From the NCBI GenBank assembly GCA_964549505.1, contig CAZJVD010000009.1, positions 48,042 to 112,041 of the forward strand: DNA of 64,000 nt. Reading direction: 5' to 3'. Within the stretch, counting starts at the first letter, position 1, and each line of letters starts with the position of its first letter. This document shows positions 24,676-33,589 of the stretch, piece after piece. Origin of the DNA: CAZJVD01 sp964549505 (lineage in GTDB: Bacteria; Bdellovibrionota; UBA1018; CAZJVD01). Made by a program: the position numbers and the translations under genes. The notes under the pieces were generated by a model. That model did not search any database. It had not been told where the DNA came from and was given only the letters and a program-made list of their open reading frames with translations.

Positions 24676-26735
24676 GGTCCCACCAATCCTCTCAACCACT
24701 CGACAGGAAGTTCCGCATCAGTTGCATTTTGAGGTGACCACTCGGCCCACTCCAGACCCGCGACGATCAGTCTGCCGCCGTCGGTGCGACGACGGTCACA
24801 GCTCACAACCAGTGGAACACGCGTGGCCGAACTGGGGGATTGCGCACTGATTTCCTGAACGCAACGTGATCCTACTGAGAGCTGCACACTGAGTGGCGAC
24901 GCCGACTCTGTCGTAGTCGTACCTGCCAGCTTGATAACACCGACCGGTGATGCGACGACCGAACCCAACTCGACCTCAGCTTGTAGTGTATCGAGGGGAA
25001 CAGGCGCCATGAGCTCTTGGAGGCGAAAACGCAGGCTGACTCGCTGTTCGTCGAGTTCCTCCTTGAGCGCTCCTGTAAAAAGTTTAAGAAGTGGCGAACT
25101 GAGAATCACGTTCTTAATCTTCGAGGCGATCAACTCGACGCGCGCAACACTGTTGGCATCCGAAAGCGCGGTCGTGCCGACGTAAAGATTCTCGCGAAGT
25201 GCAAGTGTCCGGTCAGAAACTTCGTCGCTTCGTGGATCGATCACTTGGGCACCAGGAAACGCTTGCAGAACCACGCCAATCTCTCCGGTTCGCATCGATT
25301 CCGCGAGAATCAGCGTCTTACTCCACGTCGCCGGTAACACATCGTAAACAAAACTCTCCTTTTGAGTGACACCAAAAGCAGACGTCGCCACAAGGTCAAA
25401 CTGCTTGAACCCCACGGTCTGTGGCGAAAGGGTTAGACCACCATCGGCCCAGGTGATCTGTCCTCGCATATGCTCAGGAAAGATCTGCACCACGGGCGCG
25501 GTCCCGTCGGTAGCAGGAACCGGTATCGCCACCGAGCGCGTTTCGTTGGCTCGTAGACGTCGGGTCACTCCTAGAGGCCAGCGCGTGCGATCGATCGTCG
25601 GTGCTGGATGCACGGTCGTTTGCAACTGAACCCGCACATTCTGAACATCGCAATAGTCAACCTCAGTCGTTCCCGCGCGGTTCACACAGAAACGAATTTG
25701 AATCGTATGATCCCTCCCAAAAGCAGTCTGCGGAATATTTCTCCACTCGATCATCGCCGCAGTCGACGGCGCGCGGACCGGTGAACCGGCCGTTGTCTGG
25801 CGCGCGATCGAACGTATACCAAGGGCCGCACCATCGCTGATGAGCTCAGCTACGGGCGGGACTTCACCGTTCGGATCCTCTGCGCGCACGATGAAATTGA
25901 CTTCCGGTCCTTGGGTCACGATGTTCGGTCCAGAAATTCGGGGAAGCTGACGCGAATCTTGAAGTCGCCAGGTCACTCTCTGCGTGAATGACTTTCCACC
26001 TGGAGCAATGGCGACGAATTCTACCGGTACATTCCTGAAATGTGCGCGATCCCCGCCATCGTAGTAATCGTTTATCTTCACGTCCGAATACAACGGTGTG
26101 TACTGAACACGAAAGCGATGAGGGTTGGTCGGATCCTGCGTGATCGTTGTTCCTGCCGGCGCTCCCTTACACATCAGTCCATAAGCTGTGGCAGCGGTCT
26201 GGCTTTTTTCGTCGGGGTCCACGACGTCAATGACAGCCGAAAACGCCTGGCCCTCGATCAACGTGCTGTCCGCAAGACCACTGAACTGAATAGGTCGCGG
26301 ACTATCATGCACCATGAAGATCACATCACGCTGGTACGTCGTCACGGTATCATCTGAACTGCGTAGGAGAATCTTAACGGGAATTACTTTTGAACCGATA
26401 TTGTCGTTCGCCGCGCGCTCAACCACGGCGTAGTCGGGCGCCCACACAATGACGGACCGGACCGGGTCATAAGCAGCTGCAGACGGCAAACCGACAAAGT
26501 TCACAATAGGACGCCCGGGCGCTGGGACACGCGCGGCGATCGATATCTCGGCCTTGCGACCTTCTTTAAACTCAATCAAATCTGGAACAACGATGCTGAA
26601 CGGAGCCTCTACCGGCTTCTGTGGGGGCGGCTTCTCCGACTGAAGATTGCTGTTCTCGGGAAATGGGTTCTGGTTACAACCCACTCCCAACAGTACCGTC
26701 GTCGCGTAGATCGCTGAAAACGCTGTCTTCCTCAT
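24672..26735 (-). CDS. Lipoprotein with tandem Ig/cadherin-like domains
   Basis: A 687-residue lipoprotein with lipobox LLGVGC (Cys20), a Pro-rich linker (PPPQKPVEAP), then several beta-sandwich repeats of about 90-100 residues. Each repeat runs from a 'putative edge strand' (FSIVVPDLIEFKEGRKAEIS; IQFSGLADSTLIEGQAFSAV; PRISGPNIVTQGPEVNFIV) to the next. The start is ATG 26735 behind GGGGAAT. It probably spans periplasm or surface and links the TonB-like protein to the barrel and VWA lipoprotein encoded downstream. No enzyme motif is seen. Confidence 0.75.
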   Translation of the reverse strand: MRKTAFSAIYATTVLLGVGCNQNPFPENSNLQSEKPPPQKPVEAPFSIVVPDLIEFKEGRKAEISIAARVPAPGRPIVNFVGLPSAAAYDPVRSVIVWAPDYAVVERAANDNIGSKVIPVKILLRSSDDTVTTYQRDVIFMVHDSPRPIQFSGLADSTLIEGQAFSAVIDVVDPDEKSQTAATAYGLMCKGAPAGTTITQDPTNPHRFRVQYTPLYSDVKINDYYDGGDRAHFRNVPVEFVAIAPGGKSFTQRVTWRLQDSRQLPRISGPNIVTQGPEVNFIVRAEDPNGEVPPVAELISDGAALGIRSIARQTTAGSPVRAPSTAAMIEWRNIPQTAFGRDHTIQIRFCVNRAGTTEVDYCDVQNVRVQLQTTVHPAPTIDRTRWPLGVTRRLRANETRSVAIPVPATDGTAPVVQIFPEHMRGQITWADGGLTLSPQTVGFKQFDLVATSAFGVTQKESFVYDVLPATWSKTLILAESMRTGEIGVVLQAFPGAQVIDPRSDEVSDRTLALRENLYVGTTALSDANSVARVELIASKIKNVILSSPLLKLFTGALKEELDEQRVSLRFRLQELMAPVPLDTLQAEVELGSVVASPVGVIKLAGTTTTESASPLSVQLSVGSRCVQEISAQSPSSATRVPLVVSCDRRRTDGGRLIVAGLEWAEWSPQNATDAELPVEWLRGLVGP

Positions 26736-26776
26736 TTTTCGTATTCCCCTCACTGTATTCCCTTCACTCCCAAATC

Positions 26777-27994
26777 TTACGAACGCACGGGTCTCAGTAA
26801 GAACGGATAGTTCACTTTCACCTTCACGCCGCCGAGCGGTTTAGGAAAAACCCATCCCATCATCTTTGTGGTGATACAGCTCTCAACTCCGGCGGGCACT
26901 TCACCTTGTCCAAGCGTCGATCGAGAGACACGCGCGGCATCCAACGCACCCGACGCTCCAATCTCGAACGCCACAGCCACTTGTCCTTCGAGCCCCGGAT
27001 TGGATCGCAGACCTGTTTCATAGCAAGCACGCACCTGATTCAGGTACTTTGCGATGGTCGCCTGTATAACCGAACGGTCTAAACCGCCTTCCAACATCAT
27101 GTCCTGCGAGAGTGGGATGCTCGAGAGACCTTTCCCCTCGCCAGATCCGACGAGCGAATTTCCATAACCACCTTGTCCACCACCACTGCCTTTAGTTCCC
27201 ACGCCGCCGAGGCCTACGACGCCGCTACCACCAACGGTCGTACGCTTCACACCCTGACCTAATCCCGTGAGCAGCTCTCCGCCGCTGCCCTCGGTTCCAC
27301 CCGGACCTGCGCCGGGGCTGACGTTCTTAGCGAGATCGGACGGCAGTCCGCCAATGGCTTTCGAAAGATCTTTCTTTCCAATCAAACCTAAGAAACCCAG
27401 ATTCTGTTGAATCGCCCGTCGCGCCTGCTGCTGGGTCGAGAGCGGCACGGCTTCTTGCTTAACCACAGCACGTGGCGCCGGAATCACAACACGTTTTTCT
27501 GGAACCATATTGACCAATACCGGCTCCAGCGTCTCTTCAGCCGGAGGGGCGTCCTGACGAAAGAGCATCGTCCACAACGTGAACCCAACGAACAGAAACA
27601 ATAAAAACAGAAAGAGAGATTTTGAGAATCGTTCTTTTTCAGGGATTCCGGCGCGATCAAAATCACGAGCTGGAATGGTCTCGGACTTGACGATCTTAAA
27701 TGTTCTCTTGGGTGTCTCAATCACCCACTCGCTACCCATGGACCGAGTTTGGCAGCCCTGAATCGATCGAGCGCGAAAGTTCTTTGCATCAAGTTCGAAC
27801 TTAAAATCCCAAGAAGGACTGGGTTCACCTGTCGGCAGGCCCCGCAGCTCGCGCGCAACTCGTAAGCGCGGCAGTTCACGCTCCGCGATCAGACCGAAGA
27901 CTCGATGAAAGCCAAAGACCTCACTCGATCCAGCATTTCCATCCGTAGCGAGTGTCTTGAGCAGTCTTCCGTCCGCGGCAGCCCATGCGATCAC
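26777..27994 (-). CDS. AgmX/PglI-tailed TonB-like energy transducer (GltG/GltJ-like)
   Basis: A 405-residue single-pass protein. The N-terminal 120 residues look like a compact cytoplasmic beta domain. A transmembrane helix lies at about 126-144 (LFLFLLFLFVGFTLWTMLF), then a Pro/Gly-rich periplasmic linker. From about residue 300 it carries the AgmX/PglI C-terminal domain (VIQATIAKYLNQVRACYET; ESCITTKMMGWVFPKP), which is TonB-like in layout. The GTG start at 27994 overlaps the upstream stop and follows AGGGGAGG. It should couple the ExbB/ExbD motor to periplasmic and outer-membrane parts. Confidence 0.83.
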   Translation of the reverse strand: MIAWAAADGRLLKTLATDGNAGSSEVFGFHRVFGLIAERELPRLRVARELRGLPTGEPSPSWDFKFELDAKNFRARSIQGCQTRSMGSEWVIETPKRTFKIVKSETIPARDFDRAGIPEKERFSKSLFLFLLFLFVGFTLWTMLFRQDAPPAEETLEPVLVNMVPEKRVVIPAPRAVVKQEAVPLSTQQQARRAIQQNLGFLGLIGKKDLSKAIGGLPSDLAKNVSPGAGPGGTEGSGGELLTGLGQGVKRTTVGGSGVVGLGGVGTKGSGGGQGGYGNSLVGSGEGKGLSSIPLSQDMMLEGGLDRSVIQATIAKYLNQVRACYETGLRSNPGLEGQVAVAFEIGASGALDAARVSRSTLGQGEVPAGVESCITTKMMGWVFPKPLGGVKVKVNYPFLLRPVRS

Positions 27995-28269
27995 TGAACG
28001 TCCTCCCCTTGATCTAGCGCCATCTGATCAATGAAGTTTTCCCGCATACGGAGCAGTCCGTCCGTTCCCTGAGCTGCATCACCGGTAACAACCGAAAGCT
28101 CGGGTCGCTTGAGTTGCCCCTGAATGATCAGAGCCTCGAAATCGATGTCCTTGCCGGCTTTGTAATGCTTCTTTTCTTCCGCGGCGAACGCACTCGGAAT
28201 CAGAGAGCCCGCGAACACTGCCCCGAACATTGCAAAGGCGACAACCGCAAACACAACACGCTTCTTCAT
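27991..28269 (-). CDS. Small secreted protein of the motility cluster
   Basis: A 92-residue protein with a signal peptide (MKKRVVFAVVAFAMFGAVFA) and a short conserved-looking mature part (DFEALIIQGQLKRPELSVV, then LRMRENFIDQMALD). Similar short proteins accompany AgmX-tailed genes in gliding clusters, as far as I recall. The ATG at 28269 overlaps the upstream stop (TGATG), and the gene overlaps the next by four bases. Function unknown, probably periplasmic. Confidence 0.72.
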   Translation of the reverse strand: MKKRVVFAVVAFAMFGAVFAGSLIPSAFAAEEKKHYKAGKDIDFEALIIQGQLKRPELSVVTGDAAQGTDGLLRMRENFIDQMALDQGEDVQ

Positions 28270-31001
28270 CACTGGCCTCCTGGCGCGCGACTCACACCCG
28301 AACTCAGACTGTCGATCCGTCCCACAAAGTAGAGCGCGAGTTTCTGCTGTCCGAGCGTCTCGTAATACTGTTTCAGTCCCTCCAGCGCTCCCCGGCTGAG
28401 CGGATCCCGATGCAGAGCCGTCAAGTGCTGCTGATAAACAGGGTTCAGTCCGTCTGCTTTCGCGACGACAGCCTTTGGTGGTGTGACGGGGATTCTCTTG
28501 TTGATCTCAGTAACCACGTCACCGTAACTTTTCGCTTTCGACAAAAGCGGCTCAGCAAGCGTATCGAGTGCTTCTTTGAGCTGTGCTTGAACCTCGGCCG
28601 GAACATCGGCTGGGATCGGACTCGCCAATACATCCTCAGCAAGTTTTCTGTAAGCCGCTTCCAAAAGCTTTACGAGTTCCACACTCGTCTGTGCGTCGGC
28701 TGGCTCGCGAGGCGCTCTTCCGGAAACCCAAGCTTCGGCATTCTCGGCGGCTTTTGCGAGACCTCCCAAACGTCGTTCAAAGTTCGCTTTGCTTTTCTTG
28801 CCGGTGAACGTGATAGCAGCAAGCTTTTCGAGTTCCTTTGCTGTCTCTCCCACCACGATACGGCGCCACGCCGCTCCTGCCGGAATATTCGAAGCGCGCA
28901 ACACGGCTGCCGTCGTTTTACCACCACGACCCGCTTCCTCAAGATCGTTGGCAACCACCGCTCGCATCCGCGCACTCCATGGCAACGCCAAACAATCTGC
29001 TGTCAAAAGATCGGAACCCCGTAAGACTTCGAACAGAAGCTTCTCATCGACTTCGCTCAGACTTCTCGCCTTTTTTAGACGCTGAATCTCACCCTTCAAG
29101 AGTCGGTCCCGTTCGATCGGTCGGTCGCCCAGTTCGTAGAGAATCGCCGTTTTGATGGTTTGTGTGAGGGGTCGTTCGCGCGATGATGTTTCTTCCAGCA
29201 AGCGCGCAGCGTTCTCAAAATATCCGGCGGCCTCGTACTCTGCGGCTAACTCGGACTTCAACCCACGCTCCTGTAAAACCGACAGCAACACATCTTGGTT
29301 CTTGAGTGTGATTGCGAGATTCTGTGCATTCTCGCAAGACTTTGGACGGAAAAGGCCTGTTTTACAGTACCGGCTAAACACTTCGAGGGCTTGAGGTGCG
29401 TTTCCTAAACTCGCGGCCCACTCAAACTCAGCCTGATCACGAATCGTTTTGATCTCCGCAACATCCGAACTCGACCCCTGAAAGCCTTTGTAGTTCGTCC
29501 AGCGTTCCGCTACGCGGACGAGTTCCTGTAGGTTTTTTCTTGTTCCCAGAATATCCAACGCCAAATTCTCACTCTGAACAGCCCATGCATCGGGCTTGGG
29601 TTGTGGTTCAGAGAGCGCAAGAAAGATCGGATACGCTTCATCCAGTTTCTTTTGCTCGTAGAGCGCGCGCGCCTGTCGATACTGATACTCACGCCATTTC
29701 GCAGAGTCTTTGTGCGGTCCCGACGCCGTCAAAGCAGACAAAGCCGTCATCGCCGAAACCACCACGTCGTGGTTTGCCGTTTCTTGTGCGAGACGTGCAC
29801 GAAGTTCGTGAAACTTGACGATCGTCGCACCCAAACGCCCACGCGCCGTATCTTCTTCGATCCAACGTCCGAGCTGTACGATCTTTACAGCCTTATCCGT
29901 CTCAGCGGCGATCCAACCTTCACGCATGCGATCGATCTTCTCTCGATCGACCGTCGTGCGATCAAAAGCCAGCAAGTAGAGCTGAATCGCGGCCTTGAGA
30001 TCCGCTGCGACTTCGGAGCGTGTCGCGCGCTCGCCGTCTAACTGTACGGTCAGCCGGAACAAAATCTTCTCGGTGCCACTCTCGTTTGCAGCGTCAAAAC
30101 TTCCAGACGACGCTGAAAGTGTTTCGGCCGCTTCACTCAACAGTTCACGAAAACGGGGCCACTGCCGCAATCCATACTGCTCCTCGAGCAGTCGAACCTG
30201 GATCTTAAAATCGCGCTGCTTCGAATTAACGTATTCAAGCGCAGCCACTCCGGCGCTGCGATTCCCAACAGCGAAAAATGCAGCCGCAAGATCCAGCGGT
30301 AATGTTTTACGACTGATCTTTTCTGCAAGGGCCTCGATATACTGTAGCTCCGCTTGACCATCCGTCGCGAGATGTCCCATGAACACGATGAGGTCACGAA
30401 CGGCCTCCTCGCGCGGTCGACCGTGCGAATCCCAGAGTGCTTGCTTCATGATCGCCACGGCTTCTGGATTTTTTCCGGCTCCATGGGCGATCCAAGCACG
30501 CCGAAACTGAGCGTAAGAACACACATCGCTACCCTGACAGAGCTCGATGGCTTTCAGGTAGTACGCATCCGCCGTCGTCTTACCGTCCTTTTCGTCGATC
30601 TCAGCGAGTCGTAACGCCGCCTCGCGCGCAAACTCAACACTGTCGCGTTGTTCATAAATCTCGCGCCACAAGCCAACAGACTCGGTCATGCGGTCCAGAT
30701 CCCACGTCAGACGCGCCATCTGAAACTTCACCTTGAGCTTGAGCGCAACCGAAAGTGAATTCTTTTGGCTTTTCGTCCGATCATTCTCCGTCAGTACTTC
30801 GCGATAGTACTTAAGCGAATCTGCTTTGCGTGTTTCGAAACAAAGATCCGCCAATCGTAGCGTTACTTCGCGTCGCGAGGGATCGCCTATCGGGAGACTT
30901 TCTCGAAGCGCGCCCACTTCTTTAATGAGGTACTCGTCAGCGTGCGCAAACACGGCAAACAGTGAGCCTATAACTCCGAACGCAGCACCTAGGAAACTCA
31001 A
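28269..31001 (-). CDS. Large periplasmic TPR protein of the motility cluster
   Basis: A 910-residue protein with a signal peptide (SFLGAAFGVIGSLFAVFAHA) and helical TPR-type repeats throughout (LRLADLCFETRKADSLKYYREVL; ARLTWDLDRMTESVGLWREIYE; YRQARALYEQKKLDEAYPIF). The start is an unusual TTG at 31001, strongly supported by AGGAGGAAG six to seven bases upstream and by overlap with the preceding ExbD stop. By position and type it matches the large TPR scaffold proteins (GltD/GltE class) of gliding complexes. Confidence 0.8.
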   Translation of the reverse strand: MSFLGAAFGVIGSLFAVFAHADEYLIKEVGALRESLPIGDPSRREVTLRLADLCFETRKADSLKYYREVLTENDRTKSQKNSLSVALKLKVKFQMARLTWDLDRMTESVGLWREIYEQRDSVEFAREAALRLAEIDEKDGKTTADAYYLKAIELCQGSDVCSYAQFRRAWIAHGAGKNPEAVAIMKQALWDSHGRPREEAVRDLIVFMGHLATDGQAELQYIEALAEKISRKTLPLDLAAAFFAVGNRSAGVAALEYVNSKQRDFKIQVRLLEEQYGLRQWPRFRELLSEAAETLSASSGSFDAANESGTEKILFRLTVQLDGERATRSEVAADLKAAIQLYLLAFDRTTVDREKIDRMREGWIAAETDKAVKIVQLGRWIEEDTARGRLGATIVKFHELRARLAQETANHDVVVSAMTALSALTASGPHKDSAKWREYQYRQARALYEQKKLDEAYPIFLALSEPQPKPDAWAVQSENLALDILGTRKNLQELVRVAERWTNYKGFQGSSSDVAEIKTIRDQAEFEWAASLGNAPQALEVFSRYCKTGLFRPKSCENAQNLAITLKNQDVLLSVLQERGLKSELAAEYEAAGYFENAARLLEETSSRERPLTQTIKTAILYELGDRPIERDRLLKGEIQRLKKARSLSEVDEKLLFEVLRGSDLLTADCLALPWSARMRAVVANDLEEAGRGGKTTAAVLRASNIPAGAAWRRIVVGETAKELEKLAAITFTGKKSKANFERRLGGLAKAAENAEAWVSGRAPREPADAQTSVELVKLLEAAYRKLAEDVLASPIPADVPAEVQAQLKEALDTLAEPLLSKAKSYGDVVTEINKRIPVTPPKAVVAKADGLNPVYQQHLTALHRDPLSRGALEGLKQYYETLGQQKLALYFVGRIDSLSSGVSRAPGGQ

Positions 31002-31519
31002 GGACTTCCTCCTGAGACGACGGCGAGACGAATCGACCCGTATTGTTGCGACGGCAGCATGCCCATGAACTTTGCGACCAACGCACTCGATAAACTTTTG
31101 TCGGCTTGCAGGTTGATCTCGCCTTTAAAATCTTGTGTTGGATGCGTCGTGATCCAGAGCTTTTTCTGCTGCTGGAGCATCTTCATAAGCGGCGAAGGAT
31201 CCTCGAGGAGACTGTCTGTCAAACCCACAAACTTTTGATCTAGATAGATTCCGGCGGCAGAAAGCGCGAGCACGGGCGCATCGAGGATCTCCTTACTCGT
31301 ACTCGAGTCCGGCAACATCACACCATTGGAAACCATGATCTCAGGCGAAGCTGAGAATGTTTGTAAAAGAAAAATCACGAGCAAGCTGAACATGTCGACC
31401 ATCGACGTCAGCATGAGTCCCGCGATCAAACCCTTCCTGCGCGCCGCCTTTCGATGCGCTCGCGCCACGAGGTGCTTAACAAACGTGCCTGGACCGAAGT
31501 TAACGGCCGCGATCTGCAT
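30998..31519 (-). CDS. ExbD/TolR-family proton-channel protein (AglQ/AglS-like), second copy
   Basis: A 173-residue protein with one membrane helix carrying the essential acidic residue (LTSMVDMFSLLVIFLLQTF), preceded by a basic cytoplasmic segment (RAHRKAARRKG) and followed by a periplasmic ExbD domain. In Agl motors two TolR-type proteins pair with one TolQ-type protein to use proton flow. It lies two bases after the first ExbD stop. Confidence 0.9.
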   Translation of the reverse strand: MQIAAVNFGPGTFVKHLVARAHRKAARRKGLIAGLMLTSMVDMFSLLVIFLLQTFSASPEIMVSNGVMLPDSSTSKEILDAPVLALSAAGIYLDQKFVGLTDSLLEDPSPLMKMLQQQKKLWITTHPTQDFKGEINLQADKSLSSALVAKFMGMLPSQQYGSIRLAVVSGGSP

Positions 31520-31521
31520 GG

Positions 31522-32004
31522 CTAAACGCCCTCACTAGGTGATGCGTTCGGTAGCACCCCGAGATTCGTGATCTTCTTTTTGCGGAGCACGTCCATCACG
31601 CGTACAAGATCGCCGTAGTTCAAATGTGTACTTGGCGTGATAAATCCCGATCCCGCCGATGTCAGTCCCATCGTCGTAAGCCCTTGATCGAGAAGCCCCA
31701 GGGCTCCCGTAAAGTCGGAGGATTTGAACTCGTGCTTCTTCGTGACTCGGCCGTTCTGCTTAACGGTCAGCGCGATCTTACCCGCCGCCGGAAACGCGAG
31801 CACCAGTTCGGGCTTCGTCTCGGCTGCAGCTGAAGCTTCGGTCCCGTGACTTTGCTTGATCTCAACGGAACCGATCTGAATCCAAACCGCCGTGATCAAG
31901 AGAAAACAAATGCACATCGACAGAAGATCGATAAACGGAACCAGGATGATCTCGGCATCGAGACTCCGGCCTTTACCGGGTTGCTGAGGTGTTGAAACCG
32001 CCAC
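31522..32004 (-). CDS. ExbD/TolR-family proton-channel protein (AglQ/AglS-like), first copy
   Basis: A 160-residue protein. The membrane helix with the conserved Asp is IILVPFIDLLSMCICFLLITAVW; the periplasmic domain ends in a typical ExbD segment (DLVRVMDVLRKKKITNLGVL). The start is GTG 32004, behind a GAGG inside the end of the ExbB gene. Together with its neighbours it completes a one-ExbB, two-ExbD motor set. Confidence 0.9.
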   Translation of the reverse strand: MAVSTPQQPGKGRSLDAEIILVPFIDLLSMCICFLLITAVWIQIGSVEIKQSHGTEASAAAETKPELVLAFPAAGKIALTVKQNGRVTKKHEFKSSDFTGALGLLDQGLTTMGLTSAGSGFITPSTHLNYGDLVRVMDVLRKKKITNLGVLPNASPSEGV

Positions 32005-32007
32005 GGG

Positions 32008-32715
32008 TTAAGCCTCGAGTGAAGGTTGTGCTGGTCGCGGACTTCTTGGATCCAATGCCGCAATTGAAGTCGTCGCCGACGTACGATCACTCAAAAAAAT
32101 GAGATCGTGATAGGCCTCGGTGACGGTTTCGACCAAGCGACCGACGATGCGATCGGTTCGGTTTTGGAAAACCGCGTACGCAACAAGCGCCGGGATCGCT
32201 ACGATCAGACCAAACGCCGTACAATTCATGGCTTCCGAAATACCTTTACTGAGCATCGTCGCGCGGTCCGTTGGACTTGCCGTCGCCACGGCCGCGAACG
32301 AATGAATCATCCCGGTGATCGTTCCAAGCAATCCGAGGAGCGTTGCGACGTTTCCGAACATCGCAAGAAATCCTGTGCGTCGATCCAGTTTCGAGATGGC
32401 CGCTGTCAGTCGCTCGTCCATACGAGCCTGCAGCTCCATTTCACCAGCGCCATCGGATCGCAAACCACATCCCAAAGCGACAATGGATCCGGCTGATGTA
32501 TTAACCGAGTCGGAACGTGCGGCCGTTTCCGCGGCCTTCAGATCGCCTCGTGTGATGAGATCTAAGATCTTCTTAGAAAATGTTTGCTCAGTCTCTTTGG
32601 TTTTAAAGAACAGCGTGACCGTTCTTTCAATGATGAACCCGAATGTCAGCAACCCAAATAAGAGGATGCAATACATGAACGGTCCACCCTCTTGGAATAC
32701 CTGTGTGATCCCCAT
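32008..32715 (-). CDS. ExbB/TolQ/MotA-family proton channel (AglR-like)
   Basis: A 235-residue inner-membrane protein with three helices: CILLFGLLTFGFIIERTVTLF near the start, then GFLAMFGNVATLLGLLGTITGMIHSF and FGLIVAIPALVAYAVFQNRT. The conserved TolQ/ExbB glycine- and threonine-rich segment is present. I use ATG 32715 behind GAGGGGGG rather than longer upstream options. It is the first gene of the motility cluster and, with the two ExbD proteins, should form the proton-driven motor. Confidence 0.92.
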   Translation of the reverse strand: MGITQVFQEGGPFMYCILLFGLLTFGFIIERTVTLFFKTKETEQTFSKKILDLITRGDLKAAETAARSDSVNTSAGSIVALGCGLRSDGAGEMELQARMDERLTAAISKLDRRTGFLAMFGNVATLLGLLGTITGMIHSFAAVATASPTDRATMLSKGISEAMNCTAFGLIVAIPALVAYAVFQNRTDRIVGRLVETVTEAYHDLIFLSDRTSATTSIAALDPRSPRPAQPSLEA

Positions 32716-32745
32716 AGAACCCCCCTCTGCTGGCCGGATCGTACC

Positions 32746-32774
32746 CTTATAAAAATAATTAGACAATAATCCAA
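32746..32774 (-). promoter_or_regulatory. Promoter of the Agl/Glt-like operon
   Basis: Minus strand TTGGAT (32774-32769), a 17-base spacer and TATAAG (32751-32746), about 30 bases ahead of the ExbB start. I saw no intrinsic terminator between here and about 19.9 kb, so a very long transcript is plausible. Confidence 0.6.
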
Positions 32775-32851
32775 AATCACCAAAATCATCCGACATTGGG
32801 GCGGCTTTGGGTCGGCATTGGGCCGGCATCAGGCGATGCGCCGTGCCGAGA

Positions 32852-33550
32852 TTATCGCTCCAAACGGCGTCTAAACTGCTCAAAATCGGGATCCGGCGTC
32901 GTCTTGATTCGTATCGCCCTACCGATGATCGGATGCTGAAACGCCAGACCGACAGCTGAGAGCATCGTCCGTCCAACACCGAAACGTTTTTTTAGTTTTT
33001 CGTTCACATCATCTCGTCCGTAGCGCGCATCGCCCGCGATAGGATGACCGATTTCACGAAGATGCCGACGGACTTGGTGATACCGCCCCGTCTGAGGGCG
33101 CACCTCTAAAATCGAAAATGTCTCACCGTCGAGCGTTAGCGGTTTTGTCCCGGGACGCCCGAGACCCCCAAGACAAAGGAAGCGTGTCTCGGCCGATTCG
33201 AGCCGACCTGTCTTGTTAGCCTTAAGCGGAGTCTTAATGACTCCCTCGGGTTTCTCCACCGAGCCCAGCACAATGGCACGGTACACTTTTTCTATTTGGC
33301 GCCCGCGAAAATGCGCCTGAATGGCCGATGCCGTCCGCGGGTCACGCGCGAAAGCGAGAAGACCGCACGTGTCTTTGTCGAGCCGATGCACCGGAAACAC
33401 TGGAGAAGCAAATTTCTCTCGAAGCCACGACTGTGCGTCGTCACCGCTCCCCTCGGGATACACAGTCCACCCGGCAGGCTTGTGGACAACGGCAATATAA
33501 CGGTCGGAATAAACAAGTTTCGACATCAGAATGAAGGCGCTTTTTACCAT
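32852..33550 (-). CDS. RluA-family pseudouridine synthase
   Basis: A 232-residue enzyme that isomerises uridine to pseudouridine in RNA. The catalytic motif is PVHRLDKDTCG with Asp58. Other family marks are VVHKPAGWTV near the start and RPQTGRYHQVRRHLREIGHPIAGDARYG. There is no S4 domain, so it belongs to the compact TruC/RluA-like group; whether it acts on tRNA or rRNA cannot be told. A start at the ATG at 33526 (MSKLVYS) is equally possible. Divergent from the SGNH hydrolase gene. Confidence 0.93.
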   Translation of the reverse strand: MVKSAFILMSKLVYSDRYIAVVHKPAGWTVYPEGSGDDAQSWLREKFASPVFPVHRLDKDTCGLLAFARDPRTASAIQAHFRGRQIEKVYRAIVLGSVEKPEGVIKTPLKANKTGRLESAETRFLCLGGLGRPGTKPLTLDGETFSILEVRPQTGRYHQVRRHLREIGHPIAGDARYGRDDVNEKLKKRFGVGRTMLSAVGLAFQHPIIGRAIRIKTTPDPDFEQFRRRLER

Positions 33551-33589
33551 AGCATTGCCGGCACCGCGAACGATGAGGTAACTTGAAAG

